Below the pieces are notes generated by a model. It made no database searches and was not told where the DNA came from. It saw nothing but the letters and a program-made list of their open reading frames with translations. The translations under genes were made by a program, and so were the position numbers. A stretch of DNA of 64,000 bases from Halieaceae bacterium UBA5044 (GTDB taxonomy: Bacteria; Pseudomonadota; Gammaproteobacteria; Pseudomonadales; Halieaceae), in assembly GCA_002416125.1 (NCBI GenBank), contig DIBU01000011.1, positions 1 through 64,000 of the forward strand, given 5' to 3'. Below are positions 22,382 through 30,454 of the stretch, piece by piece. Positions within the stretch are counted from its first letter, which is position 1; every line of letters starts with the position of its first letter.

Positions 22382-24451
22382 CTACTCCGCATAGCGCGCG
22401 ATCCGGAATCCTACGTCATCGCGCCCCGCTTGCCCATAATCGCGAAACGGGAGCCGTAGTTCCGACATCCTGCTCATGGCCCAGCTGGCGCCGCGTATAA
22501 CGTAATTGTCACCACTCTGCGGGCCCAGCGGATCCGTTTCCGCCGGCGCGTTTGCGGCGGGAATCTGGTAGACATCGTGCACCCATTCGGCGACGTTGCC
22601 GCCCAGGTCGTGCAGGCCGTGGTGATTGGCGGGATAGCTGGCAACGGTGGCGCTCACCACCTGACCGTCGTTGTACCCGTTCACGGTCCTGCCGGTCACA
22701 TAGGCCGAGCTGCTGTCGGCATAGTTCTCCAGCACTGTGGTCGGCGGGAACGTGTCGCCCCAGGGGAAGGTGAGCCGTGTTTCCCCTTTCACGCGCGCGA
22801 CCCAGGCCCACTCGGCCTCCGTGGGCAGGCGGTAGCCCGTTGCCGCCGGATTGAAGCCGGTGACGATGCCCTGGTTCTGCGTGTAGAACGGCGGCAGGCC
22901 TTCGCGCTGGCTCAGCCAGTTGCAGAACTGAGCGGCCTGCTGCCAGCTCACCTGGGCGACGGGCTGGTGTTCACGGTTCAGGCTGTTGCCTTCGATCTGG
23001 CCCGAGTTGTGGCTCGCCAGGAACTGCCTGAACTGGGCGTTGGTCACCTCTGTGGTCTGCAGGTAGAACATGCGGCGCAGCGTAACCGGGCGCAGAACCT
23101 CGTTGGCGCGGCGCCCGGGCTCGCGGCGCGAGGCGCCCATGGTAAAGCTGTCCGGGCCATGTTCGCCGGGAATAAACAGGCGCAGTGTTTGCCCCAGCGC
23201 CGAAGTGACCTCAGGCTGCAGCTGTGCCACCCGGGCTTCCTGCTCAGTCTGCAGGGCGACTTCGAAGCGCTGCTCCAGCCCCTGCCGCGGGGTAATGCGC
23301 CGGGACTCGCTGCGATGCCCCGGCAGACTGATTTCCACACGGTGTTCAACAGTGGGCAGTGACAGGGACTGGTTGCCGCGCCCGACCAGGCGACCGTTGA
23401 CGCGCACTTCCGCCTCGGGCGGACTCACCCGCAGATCGATCTCGCCCAGCTGGGCGGCCAGTGTGATGGCCTTGCGCCCCGTGGCGCCGGCGGCCAGCTG
23501 GACGGTTTCACTGTGGCGCCGGTATCCCGGCCGGGTCAGCATCAGCCGTTGCGGCTTGTCCGGAACAAGGTTCAGGGTGAGCGGCGTCTGGCCCTGGAAG
23601 TCGCCATCCAGGGTGACATTGGCACCGCTGGGCGTGCTGGCAAGTTCCAGCAGTCCGGCAGCGGGTTGCAGGGTGACGGTGCCCAGCTCGAGCTCGGCGC
23701 CCGCCTTCGCTGCCAGCGTTTGTTCCCAGGGGGCATAGCCGGGCAATCGCAGCTGCAGCCGCCGCTCGCCCTGCATGACTTCGACCGAGGCGGGGGTCGT
23801 CGCCACCGGCTCGCCGTCGACGAGCACGTCGGCGCCGGCCGGCTCGCTGTTGATCGACGCCACGGCCCAGGCCGGTGACAGGCGGAACTCGAAAGTCTCC
23901 TCCCGGTCGCGGCCGGCGACCTGCAGCGTCTCGTCCAGTGGCAGGTAGCGCGGATGGCGCAGTTGCAGCATGTGTGTGCCGGCAGCCAGTTCCAGTGCAG
24001 CCAGGGGTGTACTGCCGGCCTGCTCGCCGTCGATGGTTACCGTTGCCCCCTCCGGCTCTGCCAGCAGGGTGACACGGCCCGGGCGTGGCTGCAGGGAAAA
24101 CGGCCAGCGCTGGCTGGCGGCATCGCTGACGGTGATACGGGTCTCGAGCGGAACATAGCCGGGTGCGCTGACTTCCAGTGCATAGACACCGGGCAGCATC
24201 AGGTAGCGGCCCCCCAGCGGCAGGTGGAAGCCGCCCAGGTCGATGTCGGCGGGGGTGCTGGACGTTACGCTGATTTCCACTGAACGCGCGGTAAACAGGA
24301 ACGCCATGACCAGCGTAAACAGCAGGATGGCTATCGGGAGCAGCCAGCGCCGCCAGCCCCATCCACCCTTCGTTTCGGGCTGCTGCCCCTGATTCAGAGG
24401 CTCGAAGCTGCTCGGTGTGATGGCCTGCGTCGTGTCGCGGTCAGTGCTCAT
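22382..24451 (-). CDS. Membrane-anchored PEGA-repeat protein with pseudo-formylglycine-generating-enzyme domain
   Basis: A 689-aa single-pass protein: cytoplasmic tail, transmembrane helix at about 36-54, five PEGA-type beta repeats between about 58 and 390 (each with a P-x-GA-x-V-x-(D/N)G core, for example EPEGATVTIDGEQAGSTPL) and a C-terminal FGE/SUMF1-type domain from about 440. That domain keeps EVTNAQFRQF, YRLPTEAEW and GGNVAEWV, but the segment where real FGE has its catalytic cysteines (RGASWAMSRMSE) has none. It is therefore probably a binding module in the periplasm. The start abuts the preceding stop exactly. Confidence 0.85.
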   Translation of the reverse strand: MSTDRDTTQAITPSSFEPLNQGQQPETKGGWGWRRWLLPIAILLFTLVMAFLFTARSVEISVTSSTPADIDLGGFHLPLGGRYLMLPGVYALEVSAPGYVPLETRITVSDAASQRWPFSLQPRPGRVTLLAEPEGATVTIDGEQAGSTPLAALELAAGTHMLQLRHPRYLPLDETLQVAGRDREETFEFRLSPAWAVASINSEPAGADVLVDGEPVATTPASVEVMQGERRLQLRLPGYAPWEQTLAAKAGAELELGTVTLQPAAGLLELASTPSGANVTLDGDFQGQTPLTLNLVPDKPQRLMLTRPGYRRHSETVQLAAGATGRKAITLAAQLGEIDLRVSPPEAEVRVNGRLVGRGNQSLSLPTVEHRVEISLPGHRSESRRITPRQGLEQRFEVALQTEQEARVAQLQPEVTSALGQTLRLFIPGEHGPDSFTMGASRREPGRRANEVLRPVTLRRMFYLQTTEVTNAQFRQFLASHNSGQIEGNSLNREHQPVAQVSWQQAAQFCNWLSQREGLPPFYTQNQGIVTGFNPAATGYRLPTEAEWAWVARVKGETRLTFPWGDTFPPTTVLENYADSSSAYVTGRTVNGYNDGQVVSATVASYPANHHGLHDLGGNVAEWVHDVYQIPAANAPAETDPLGPQSGDNYVIRGASWAMSRMSELRLPFRDYGQAGRDDVGFRIARYAE

Positions 24452-25981
24452 TCAAACAGGGTCCGTGCAGGCGATAAAAATGGGTTCCGGTGGACTGCCG
24501 GGAGTCACCGTGAACGTCTTGCGTACATCACGGTAGCCATCGCGGGTGCCGACCGCCGTGTAGGTGCCAGGGCGCAGCGCCAGGCTGTGTTCGCCGAACT
24601 GTCCCAGCCGTGCCACGCGCTGTACTAGCACCGCGGTGAGCTGATCCGAGCGCAGCGTGACGATGACCGGGGTGCTGGCCCGTTCCAGCAGCTGCGTCAG
24701 CTGTTCGATCTGGCTGCCGAGCAGCGTCCCCTGAGGTGTCACCGTACGGGCCTGTGCCAGTACCTGTTCCAGGCTTCTGGCAACCGCCGGATCGGACAGC
24801 CGCTCGGGTGCGGCCAGTGCCTCGCGCAGCTGGCTGTCCAGCCGCGCCCGGGGTTGCGCACGTGCCAGGCCCTCCTGGGCAAAGACCAGGGTGGGATCCA
24901 CCGCGAGGGCTTCCTCATAACCGGCGACGGCGTCGCCCCAGGCCTCTTGGGCCTCGAGGTCCTGCGCCTTGCGTCGCAGCTTGCCGAGACGGTCGGCAGT
25001 CTGTGTAGCGCGCAGCTCCGCCATTGCTGCTTCGGTTTCCGGGCTGCCAGGCTGCAGCGAACGGGCCTTGGTGAAGGCGCTCGCCGCGGCGTCAAAGCGA
25101 CCGTCGTCGAGCGCGGCATAGCCCTCACTCATCGCGCTCTGGTAACGCTGCTCCGTGTGCGCGGTCTGCACGCGCTCGAGTGCGTTCGCCGCGCGGCGGC
25201 TTGCCGGATCGAGTTGTGTAGCAGCGCGCAGTGTGGCCTCCGCGCCCGCCAGGTCGCCGTCGCGCTCCAGCGCCAGCGCGGTGTCGAGCTTGTCCTGCAG
25301 CGCGGTCATCACGGCAGCCCTCTGGCGCAGTGCCTCCAGCGCGGAATCAGCCGGTGCCAGCAGTGCCGCCGTCTCCAGCGCGGGTTGCAGCGCATCGGCA
25401 TCGCCCTGTTCCAGCGCGTCCTCTGCCGCCGTCAGTGCGGCTTGCAGAATATCCGGAATACGTGTTTCCAGAGCCTGAAGCTGTGCCAGACTGTCCCGGT
25501 ACTGCTCGGTCGCGTCTGTAAACTCGCGGGCCTGATAGTGTGCATCGCCGCGTGTGGCGGCGGCTTTGGCGTTGTCCAGCGCCGGTCCCCCCCAGGATGC
25601 CGCGCCCCGCTCCTCCAGTGTGAACTGCAGTTCCACCAGCTGTGCCAGTACGTCCTGCGCTTCCTGCCTCAGGCGTGCCTGCTGGGCATCAGACCAGGGG
25701 CTGGCCGGCGGCTCCGGCGCGGGCGGCGCGGCTGCCGCGGGCGGCGCGCCGGAGGCAGCTGGCGGCTTGACATCCACAGCCAGCGTCGCCGCTGACTCGT
25801 CATCGCCCAGCTGGCCCGGTAGCCAGAACACCACGGCCAGCGCCAGTATCACCAGCAACAACAGTGCGGGGACCAGCCAGCGTGACTGGCCGCTGGCGCT
25901 TGCGGGGGCGGCAGCCTCAACGGGCGTGGGCTCGGCGACGCTGAAGGGTATCGGTTTGACAGGATCGTTGGGTCTGGTCAT
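24452..25981 (-). CDS. Membrane-anchored TPR-like repeat protein
   Basis: A 509-aa single-pass protein with a Pro-rich cytoplasmic tail, a transmembrane helix at about 36-54, a Pro/Ala linker and an Ala-rich helical region of TPR-like units from about 100 to 400 (AEATLRAATQLDPASRRAAN and YQSAMSEGYAALDDGRFDAA style). The last ~75 residues are beta-rich (LALRPGTYTAVGTRDGYRDV), resembling a single PEGA-like unit. Probably a periplasmic scaffold. Starts 33 bp after the upstream lipoprotein, the longest gap in the operon, and ends directly at the PEGA/FGE gene. Confidence 0.75.
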   Translation of the reverse strand: MTRPNDPVKPIPFSVAEPTPVEAAAPASASGQSRWLVPALLLLVILALAVVFWLPGQLGDDESAATLAVDVKPPAASGAPPAAAAPPAPEPPASPWSDAQQARLRQEAQDVLAQLVELQFTLEERGAASWGGPALDNAKAAATRGDAHYQAREFTDATEQYRDSLAQLQALETRIPDILQAALTAAEDALEQGDADALQPALETAALLAPADSALEALRQRAAVMTALQDKLDTALALERDGDLAGAEATLRAATQLDPASRRAANALERVQTAHTEQRYQSAMSEGYAALDDGRFDAAASAFTKARSLQPGSPETEAAMAELRATQTADRLGKLRRKAQDLEAQEAWGDAVAGYEEALAVDPTLVFAQEGLARAQPRARLDSQLREALAAPERLSDPAVARSLEQVLAQARTVTPQGTLLGSQIEQLTQLLERASTPVIVTLRSDQLTAVLVQRVARLGQFGEHSLALRPGTYTAVGTRDGYRDVRKTFTVTPGSPPEPIFIACTDPV

Positions 25982-26014
25982 GCAGAGTCTGGCCTTGTGT
26001 CGGCTGTCCCCGAA

Positions 26015-27208
26015 TCAGGGGTTGCTGGTCGATGGCGTGGCTTCCAGCAGGCCGACCTCAGCCTGGTAGATATCGGCCAGCAGCTCGCGCCACTGGGCGT
26101 ATTGTTCCTCGACATTGCCGCTGAGCATCACCGTGCGGTCTTCCAGTTCGATGACCTGCGGAGTGATTTCCGCCTCCAGTGACATGCCGAGTTCCTCCAG
26201 TGCGGCCACGTGAATCTGCGCCTCGGCGCGCTTTTCGAGGCCGCTCTTGAGCAGGTAACCGCCGCCGATGATGGCCACATTGCCCGCTGCCCGGCTGGAG
26301 CGATCGCTGCTGCCCGCGGCGTAGATCCCGGCGAGGATCGCCGCGCCGCCGGCAATCAGGTTGCGGCGGCTCTCGGCCTGCAGCTCCTGCAGCGCGATGG
26401 CCTCCTCATAGCTCATCTTGCGCCATTCCTGGTAGGGCACCTGCATCTCGCCACTGAAGTGGCCGTAATGTTCCTGCAGTGTGTCGACAAACAGCTGGTC
26501 GCGCTCGCGAATGCTGCGGATGCGCTCCAGCATGGGGTCGCCCTCGGCCGGCAGGCGTCGCACCTCCATCACGCCCTTGCGGTTTGCCTTGAGGTAGCCA
26601 TCGAACGCTTCGGGCGAGAAGCTGCGGGCAAACTGCAGTTCAGTGACCAGGCGGATGTCCTCGCGTTGGGCCAGCGTCAGTGACTCCTGATAGCGCATCA
26701 GGTCGTTGGCGATCAGGTGGTAGATCGCCTGGAAGGGGTCGTAGCTGTTGCGGGTGGAAGGCGCATAGGCATACTTGCTTGCATTGGCCTTGTAGCGCTT
26801 GTCCAGCCACTCTGCGCCGCGGGCATCGCTTGCGGTGATATGCAGTTCCAGGGTTTCCCCATCCGATGCCACGATGCGCCCGCGCACCAGCAAGTCTACT
26901 GCCTGTCGGTCGGAGGGGACGACGCGCACAGCGCCCCAGGCCCCGCTGTTCTGCATGGCCTCGGCCAGCAGGCGCGGCATGAACCGCGCTTCGGCCTTGC
27001 GCACCTCGGGGTAGACCTGCTGGTCTTCATCGTAATCGTCGAGGCCCGGGTCGAATACCAGTACGCCCACATCCAGCAGTGCGCTTTCAGGCGCCGCCTG
27101 AGCCGGACGCTCCAGCGGCGGCACGGACGAGGTTTTGACGGTCTGGTTGACGCAGGCGGTCAGGCTGACCAGCAGCAGCGAGACAAGCGCCAGCCGGGCG
27201 GTAGTCAT
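26015..27208 (-). CDS. Lipoprotein of unknown function with beta/helical periplasmic domain (operon gene 3)
   Basis: A 397-aa lipoprotein (lipobox LTAC, Cys19). The first mature domain (VGVLVFDPGL, then AVDLLVRGRIVASDGETLELHI) looks like the nucleotide-free assembly domains of CsgG-like or LpoB-like envelope lipoproteins. A Gly/Ala hydrophobic patch (NLIAGGAAILAGIYAAG) near residue 285 could be a membrane-inserting hairpin. No exact family was recognised. The ATG overlaps the preceding stop by 4 bp (ATGA). Inferred to be an outer-membrane part of the same complex. Confidence 0.72.
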   Translation of the reverse strand: MTTARLALVSLLLVSLTACVNQTVKTSSVPPLERPAQAAPESALLDVGVLVFDPGLDDYDEDQQVYPEVRKAEARFMPRLLAEAMQNSGAWGAVRVVPSDRQAVDLLVRGRIVASDGETLELHITASDARGAEWLDKRYKANASKYAYAPSTRNSYDPFQAIYHLIANDLMRYQESLTLAQREDIRLVTELQFARSFSPEAFDGYLKANRKGVMEVRRLPAEGDPMLERIRSIRERDQLFVDTLQEHYGHFSGEMQVPYQEWRKMSYEEAIALQELQAESRRNLIAGGAAILAGIYAAGSSDRSSRAAGNVAIIGGGYLLKSGLEKRAEAQIHVAALEELGMSLEAEITPQVIELEDRTVMLSGNVEEQYAQWRELLADIYQAEVGLLEATPSTSNP

Positions 27209-28290
27209 GGAGTGATTCCCTTGTACTTGCGATATTCTTCCCAGAGCTTCTCGCGCACGGCGGGGTCGGGTTCGCGCATGGCGGCCTCGCGCAGCTGTCG
27301 GGCCACCACGTCGTCGTCATTGCCGTTGGGTATATCGTCGGGAGGCGGATAGCGTGCCGGATTCACCGGCCCCGAGCGTCCCGGGGTGTTTACGCTGCCC
27401 TGGCCGCCGCCTGCGCCGGCAACCGTGATCTCCTCGCCGTAAGGACCTTCACGACCCCCGGGCGCTGCGCCGCTGGCGGCGTCCGCGCTTGCGGCGTCCG
27501 CGCTGGCGTCGTCGCTGCTGGCACGACGGGCACTGCGCTGCCGGGCCTGCTCCTCGAGAATCATGGTGTCGAACTCCCCGGTGCCCGCTTCCAGCCGCGC
27601 ATCAAGTATGGCCACCTGTTCGGCCGGCGTGAGCGGACCGGCGCTCGTGCCCGCGCCGCCCGCACCCGCAGCGTCACCGGGCCACTGCCCGGAAGCGCCA
27701 GCCGGTGCCGCGCCGCTGTCCGCGTCGCTACCGTTGCCCGCCCCGTCACCGCCCGCAGCGGCCGCTTCCATGGCGGCCTCAAGCGCGGCCAGGGTACCCG
27801 GATCAAGGGTCGGGGTGTCGCGCATGTCAGGCAGGGCCTCACCGCCGGACCCGGTTTCGAAACCGGGCTCTGCTGCCCCCTGCCCGTTACCCGCTTCCGC
27901 AGTGCCCCCCGCCGCGCTGCCTTCCGCCGCAGAACCCGGTGGGGATGACGCGCGCCCTGTGCCGTCTTCCATGGTCGCACCCTGGCTGCCAGCATCCGGC
28001 GCGCCGGCACCGGCAGTGCCCGGCGCCTGGCCGCTGGAGGCGGAGGGCATTGTCGGGCCGCTACCAGCGGCGGGCGCGCTCTCACTGCCGCTCGCTGTCG
28101 GGCTTTGGCTGCCACTGCTGGTCGAGCTCTGGCTGCCGCTGCTGGAGGAGGATGGCGGTGTGCTGGGTGTGGAGGGGGACTGTGTCGGATTGCTGGCGCT
28201 GGGGCAGCCTGCCAGCGCCAGGCACAGCGCTGCGCAGCCCGCGCTGCGCAGCAGGGTCAGTGCAATCGATGTCTCAGCGCTTACTGTCAT
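27205..28290 (-). CDS. Low-complexity Ser/Gly/Ala/Pro-rich lipoprotein
   Basis: A 361-aa lipoprotein (lipobox ALAGC, Cys29). Residues about 32-320 are low complexity: a Ser/Thr/Pro run, then Gly/Ala/Ser/Pro segments with repeats such as ASADAAS, probably a long disordered linker. The final ~35 residues are an ordered charged helix (DPAVREKLWEEYRKYKG). Such linkers often span the periplasm or surface. It overlaps the TonB-C-like gene by 17 bp upstream and the next lipoprotein gene by 4 bp downstream. Confidence 0.7.
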   Translation of the reverse strand: MTVSAETSIALTLLRSAGCAALCLALAGCPSASNPTQSPSTPSTPPSSSSSGSQSSTSSGSQSPTASGSESAPAAGSGPTMPSASSGQAPGTAGAGAPDAGSQGATMEDGTGRASSPPGSAAEGSAAGGTAEAGNGQGAAEPGFETGSGGEALPDMRDTPTLDPGTLAALEAAMEAAAAGGDGAGNGSDADSGAAPAGASGQWPGDAAGAGGAGTSAGPLTPAEQVAILDARLEAGTGEFDTMILEEQARQRSARRASSDDASADAASADAASGAAPGGREGPYGEEITVAGAGGGQGSVNTPGRSGPVNPARYPPPDDIPNGNDDDVVARQLREAAMREPDPAVREKLWEEYRKYKGITP

Positions 28291-29491
28291 AGGCCATAAC
28301 CAGGTTGTCGGTTGCTACCGGGGTGCCGGAAGCGAGATCAAATCGCGGACGGAACGGCGTCTTGCGCAATGCCCGCATGAGCCGGTTGGCCAGTCCGTTC
28401 GCTTCGCCGGAATCGTCCAGCCGCTCAAGGTTGGATACCTTGCCGTCAGCCGCCACGGCAAGCCCGAGCAGTATATCCCCATCGCCTTCAACTGCGAGAG
28501 GCCCGTGCACATTGATTCCTTCCAGCGCCGGCAAGGGTACAGGTTCACCGAACAGCTCAGTGCGTAAGGCTTGGGCAGCGGCATCGTCGGCAAGTTCCGC
28601 GAATGCCTCGGCGTAGGCCGTCATCGCGCCCTCCCGGTCGCCGTGGAACAGCAGCCAGTCGCCCATCAGGGTGCGCGCGCGGACCGGCGCTGCGGGGTCG
28701 GTAGCGCTGTGCAGCCGCTCCAGGTCGTAAATAGCCTTGAGCACCGCCTGGCCCTTGCTGAAATTGTCGCGCAGATAACTGCTGGCGAGTGGGCGCGTGC
28801 TGTTGCCGAACCCGTTGCCAAAGTCGTCCGCGGGTTCTGCCCAACGGTAGCCGGCGATAAGGTACTGCGCCTGCAGCATGCCGTACAGCGGTGGCAGCAG
28901 CTCGGGAGACGCTTCGCCCTGGCGCTCGAGCACCTCGCTCAGTGCCAGCCGATAGTACTCCCACATCTGCAGCAGGCGCAGGCCGGGTTCTTCGTCGAGG
29001 CTGAGCAGAAAGGCCTGCCGCTGCCAGTCGCCCTGCTGCAGGAGGCCGCGCACACGCTGTTCCGGCGTCAGGTCCGCCTTGCTCTGCACGCGCTCCAGAT
29101 AGCGCTGCCGCTCATCGACAGCGCGGTAGTCTCCCAGCGCCTGCAGGCTGATGATCTCCGACTCCAACAGAGGCAGCTGGTCGGTGCTGTACAGGCCGGT
29201 GCTGACCCGGGCCAGGTGGGTGCCCCGTTTGAACACCGCAGCCGCTTCCGCGTGTCGCCCCTCGGCTTGCAGGGCGAGCCCGAGGCTCAACAGGCGCTCG
29301 GGCAGCACCGGACTGTAGGCACCGTACTCACTTTCCAGATCGGTAATGGCCGCCTGCAGCGCACGGCGTTGCTCCAGCGCACGGGTATCGGCGGCTTCGG
29401 CACTGCCGGTAGCCGGTGGAACCTCTGCGAGAGCCGAGCTCGCAGCCAGCGCGCCTGCCATCAGGAGCGCTGCAAGATACAGTCCTTTCAT
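28274..29491 (-). CDS. Exported helical-repeat protein with TonB-C-like domain (first gene of operon)
   Basis: A 405-aa protein with a signal peptide (KGLYLAALLMAGALAASSALAE). The middle is a helical repeat region with TPR-like composition (residues about 40-300). The last ~95 residues (LLGLAVAADGKVSNLERL, then RKTPFRPRF and NLVMAYDSKR) resemble the TonB C-terminal fold, which in TonB contacts outer-membrane receptors. No TonB N-terminal membrane anchor is present. An in-frame ATG at 29506 is an alternative start; neither has a strong ribosome-binding site. A promoter-like pair and a hairpin lie just upstream. Confidence 0.7.
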   Translation of the reverse strand: MKGLYLAALLMAGALAASSALAEVPPATGSAEAADTRALEQRRALQAAITDLESEYGAYSPVLPERLLSLGLALQAEGRHAEAAAVFKRGTHLARVSTGLYSTDQLPLLESEIISLQALGDYRAVDERQRYLERVQSKADLTPEQRVRGLLQQGDWQRQAFLLSLDEEPGLRLLQMWEYYRLALSEVLERQGEASPELLPPLYGMLQAQYLIAGYRWAEPADDFGNGFGNSTRPLASSYLRDNFSKGQAVLKAIYDLERLHSATDPAAPVRARTLMGDWLLFHGDREGAMTAYAEAFAELADDAAAQALRTELFGEPVPLPALEGINVHGPLAVEGDGDILLGLAVAADGKVSNLERLDDSGEANGLANRLMRALRKTPFRPRFDLASGTPVATDNLVMAYDSKR

Positions 29492-29512
29492 GGCACAGAT
29501 CACCATCGCGAA

Positions 29513-29548
29513 GGCGCCTGCGAAGTCCCCGCAAGGGCGGCAGGCGCC
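29513..29548 (-). promoter_or_regulatory. 5' UTR stem-loop of the VWA operon
   Basis: GGCGCCTGC (29513-29521) and GCAGGCGCC (29540-29548) form a perfect 9-bp stem around an 18-nt loop that itself can pair. In the minus-strand transcript it would sit about 22 nt before the first start codon, between the promoter-like elements and the gene, so it could affect translation or mRNA stability. It could also be a transcription-blocking structure. Seen in sequence; role inferred. Confidence 0.45.
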
Positions 29549-29553
29549 ACTCA

Positions 29554-29583
29554 AGTATATACATTTACCGCTGCCCCACACAA
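29554..29583 (-). promoter_or_regulatory. Sigma70-like promoter of the VWA operon
   Basis: On the minus strand TTGTGT (29583-29578) and TATACT (29559-29554) are spaced 18 bp. The site is in the 150-bp divergent gap between the operon and the thioesterase gene, at the expected distance for a short leader. Match is moderate at the -35. Confidence 0.4.
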
Positions 29584-29641
29584 AATACGCAATTGCGCCT
29601 GTTTTGGTGCATTCCCCAGTGAAGCGGATGCCGGAGTTGTC

Positions 29642-30454
29642 ATGCCCACCACACCCCAACCCAGTCAGTTTGCCCGTGACACCGCTGTCGAGCGGCGTGG
29701 CGAGAACCTCTGGAGTGCCGAGTTGTACGCCGGTTGGCGTATTGGTGCGGTGCCCAACGGGGGCTACGTGCTGGCCATCGCCGGGCGCGCACTGAGCGAG
29801 GCGCTGCCTCACAAGGATCCGCTGGCCGTCAATGCGTTCTATCTGGCGCCTACCACGCTGGGCCCTGTCGAGATTCAGGTAGAGGTGTTGCGAACCGGGG
29901 GCAATACCAGTCATGCCAGCGCTCGCCTCTTCCAGGACGGTGAGCTGAAGGTGGTGGTGACGGCGGCCTATACCACGTTCGAGCGCCTGCAGGGCCCCAG
30001 TTGGTCGGCCCAGCCACGACCTGTATTTCCCGCCTGGGAGGACAGCGTGGCGGGTGGTGACAGCAGTCTCGAATTCAGGCAGCGTGTGGATATTCGTCTG
30101 GCGGAGGCGGCGGAAGTGTTTCGCGGCGGAGCGCCGAGCGGGGCGGGCGAATTCCGCGGCTGGGTGCAACATGCGGATGGTGCAGCGCCGGACGCCATCT
30201 CCCTGCTGATGTTCGCAGACGCTTTCCCGCCACCGGTGTTCGACGTCATCGGCCTGGTGGGCTGGGTGCCGACCGTTGAGCTCACGGTGCAGCTCCGCGG
30301 GCTGCCAGCGCCCGGGCCGCTGCAGGCGCGCCTGTTTTCCAAACACCTCACAGACGGTGTGGTTGAAGAGGATGGTGAGTACTGGGACAGCGCCGGCAAG
30401 CTGGTCGCCATCAGCCGCCAGACAGCAAAGGTCCGGGTGCCTCGCCCTCAGTAG
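29642..30454 (+). CDS. Acyl-CoA thioesterase (TesB-like double hotdog)
   Basis: Cytosolic enzyme of 270 aa resembling the TesB-like acyl-CoA thioesterase family. N-terminal hotdog features include NGGYVLAIAGRAL near residue 40 and the strand RTGGNTSHASARLFQDG. The second hotdog contains LLMFADAFPPPVF and VPTVELTVQLRG. It probably hydrolyses medium- or long-chain acyl-CoA; specificity is unknown. The ATG at 29642 has GGAG 8 nt upstream. It is divergent from the VWA operon and convergent with the gamma-glutamyltransferase gene (7-bp overlap). Confidence 0.85.
   Translation: MPTTPQPSQFARDTAVERRGENLWSAELYAGWRIGAVPNGGYVLAIAGRALSEALPHKDPLAVNAFYLAPTTLGPVEIQVEVLRTGGNTSHASARLFQDGELKVVVTAAYTTFERLQGPSWSAQPRPVFPAWEDSVAGGDSSLEFRQRVDIRLAEAAEVFRGGAPSGAGEFRGWVQHADGAAPDAISLLMFADAFPPPVFDVIGLVGWVPTVELTVQLRGLPAPGPLQARLFSKHLTDGVVEEDGEYWDSAGKLVAISRQTAKVRVPRPQ

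Larger units (their letters stand above)
15211..29491 (-). other. Thirteen-gene VWA/ExbB-like envelope operon
   Basis: Thirteen consecutive minus-strand genes between 29491 and 15211. They either overlap (17, 4, 17 and 4 bp) or are spaced 0-33 bp apart, so a single transcript is likely. Products in order: TonB-C-like protein, low-complexity lipoprotein, lipoprotein, membrane repeat protein, PEGA/pseudo-FGE protein, small exported protein, ExbB-like channel, actin-like/FHA-like protein, two VWA-ExbD-like proteins, two lipoproteins and an M48 lipoprotease. The parts suggest an ion-driven machine joining cytoplasm, inner membrane and outer membrane. No named system with this composition is known to me. 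Confidence 0.7.

Noticed and set aside
22382..24451. Active formylglycine-generating enzyme
   Set aside because: The catalytic cysteines of FGE are not found at the conserved C-terminal position.
15211..29491. The VWA/ExbB-like operon as a Zorya-type defence system
   Set aside because: Zorya pairs a ZorA-type protein with a long tail and ZorB with a peptidoglycan-binding domain, plus effector genes. Here the partner proteins have VWA domains, there are no nuclease or helicase effectors, and many lipoproteins are present.
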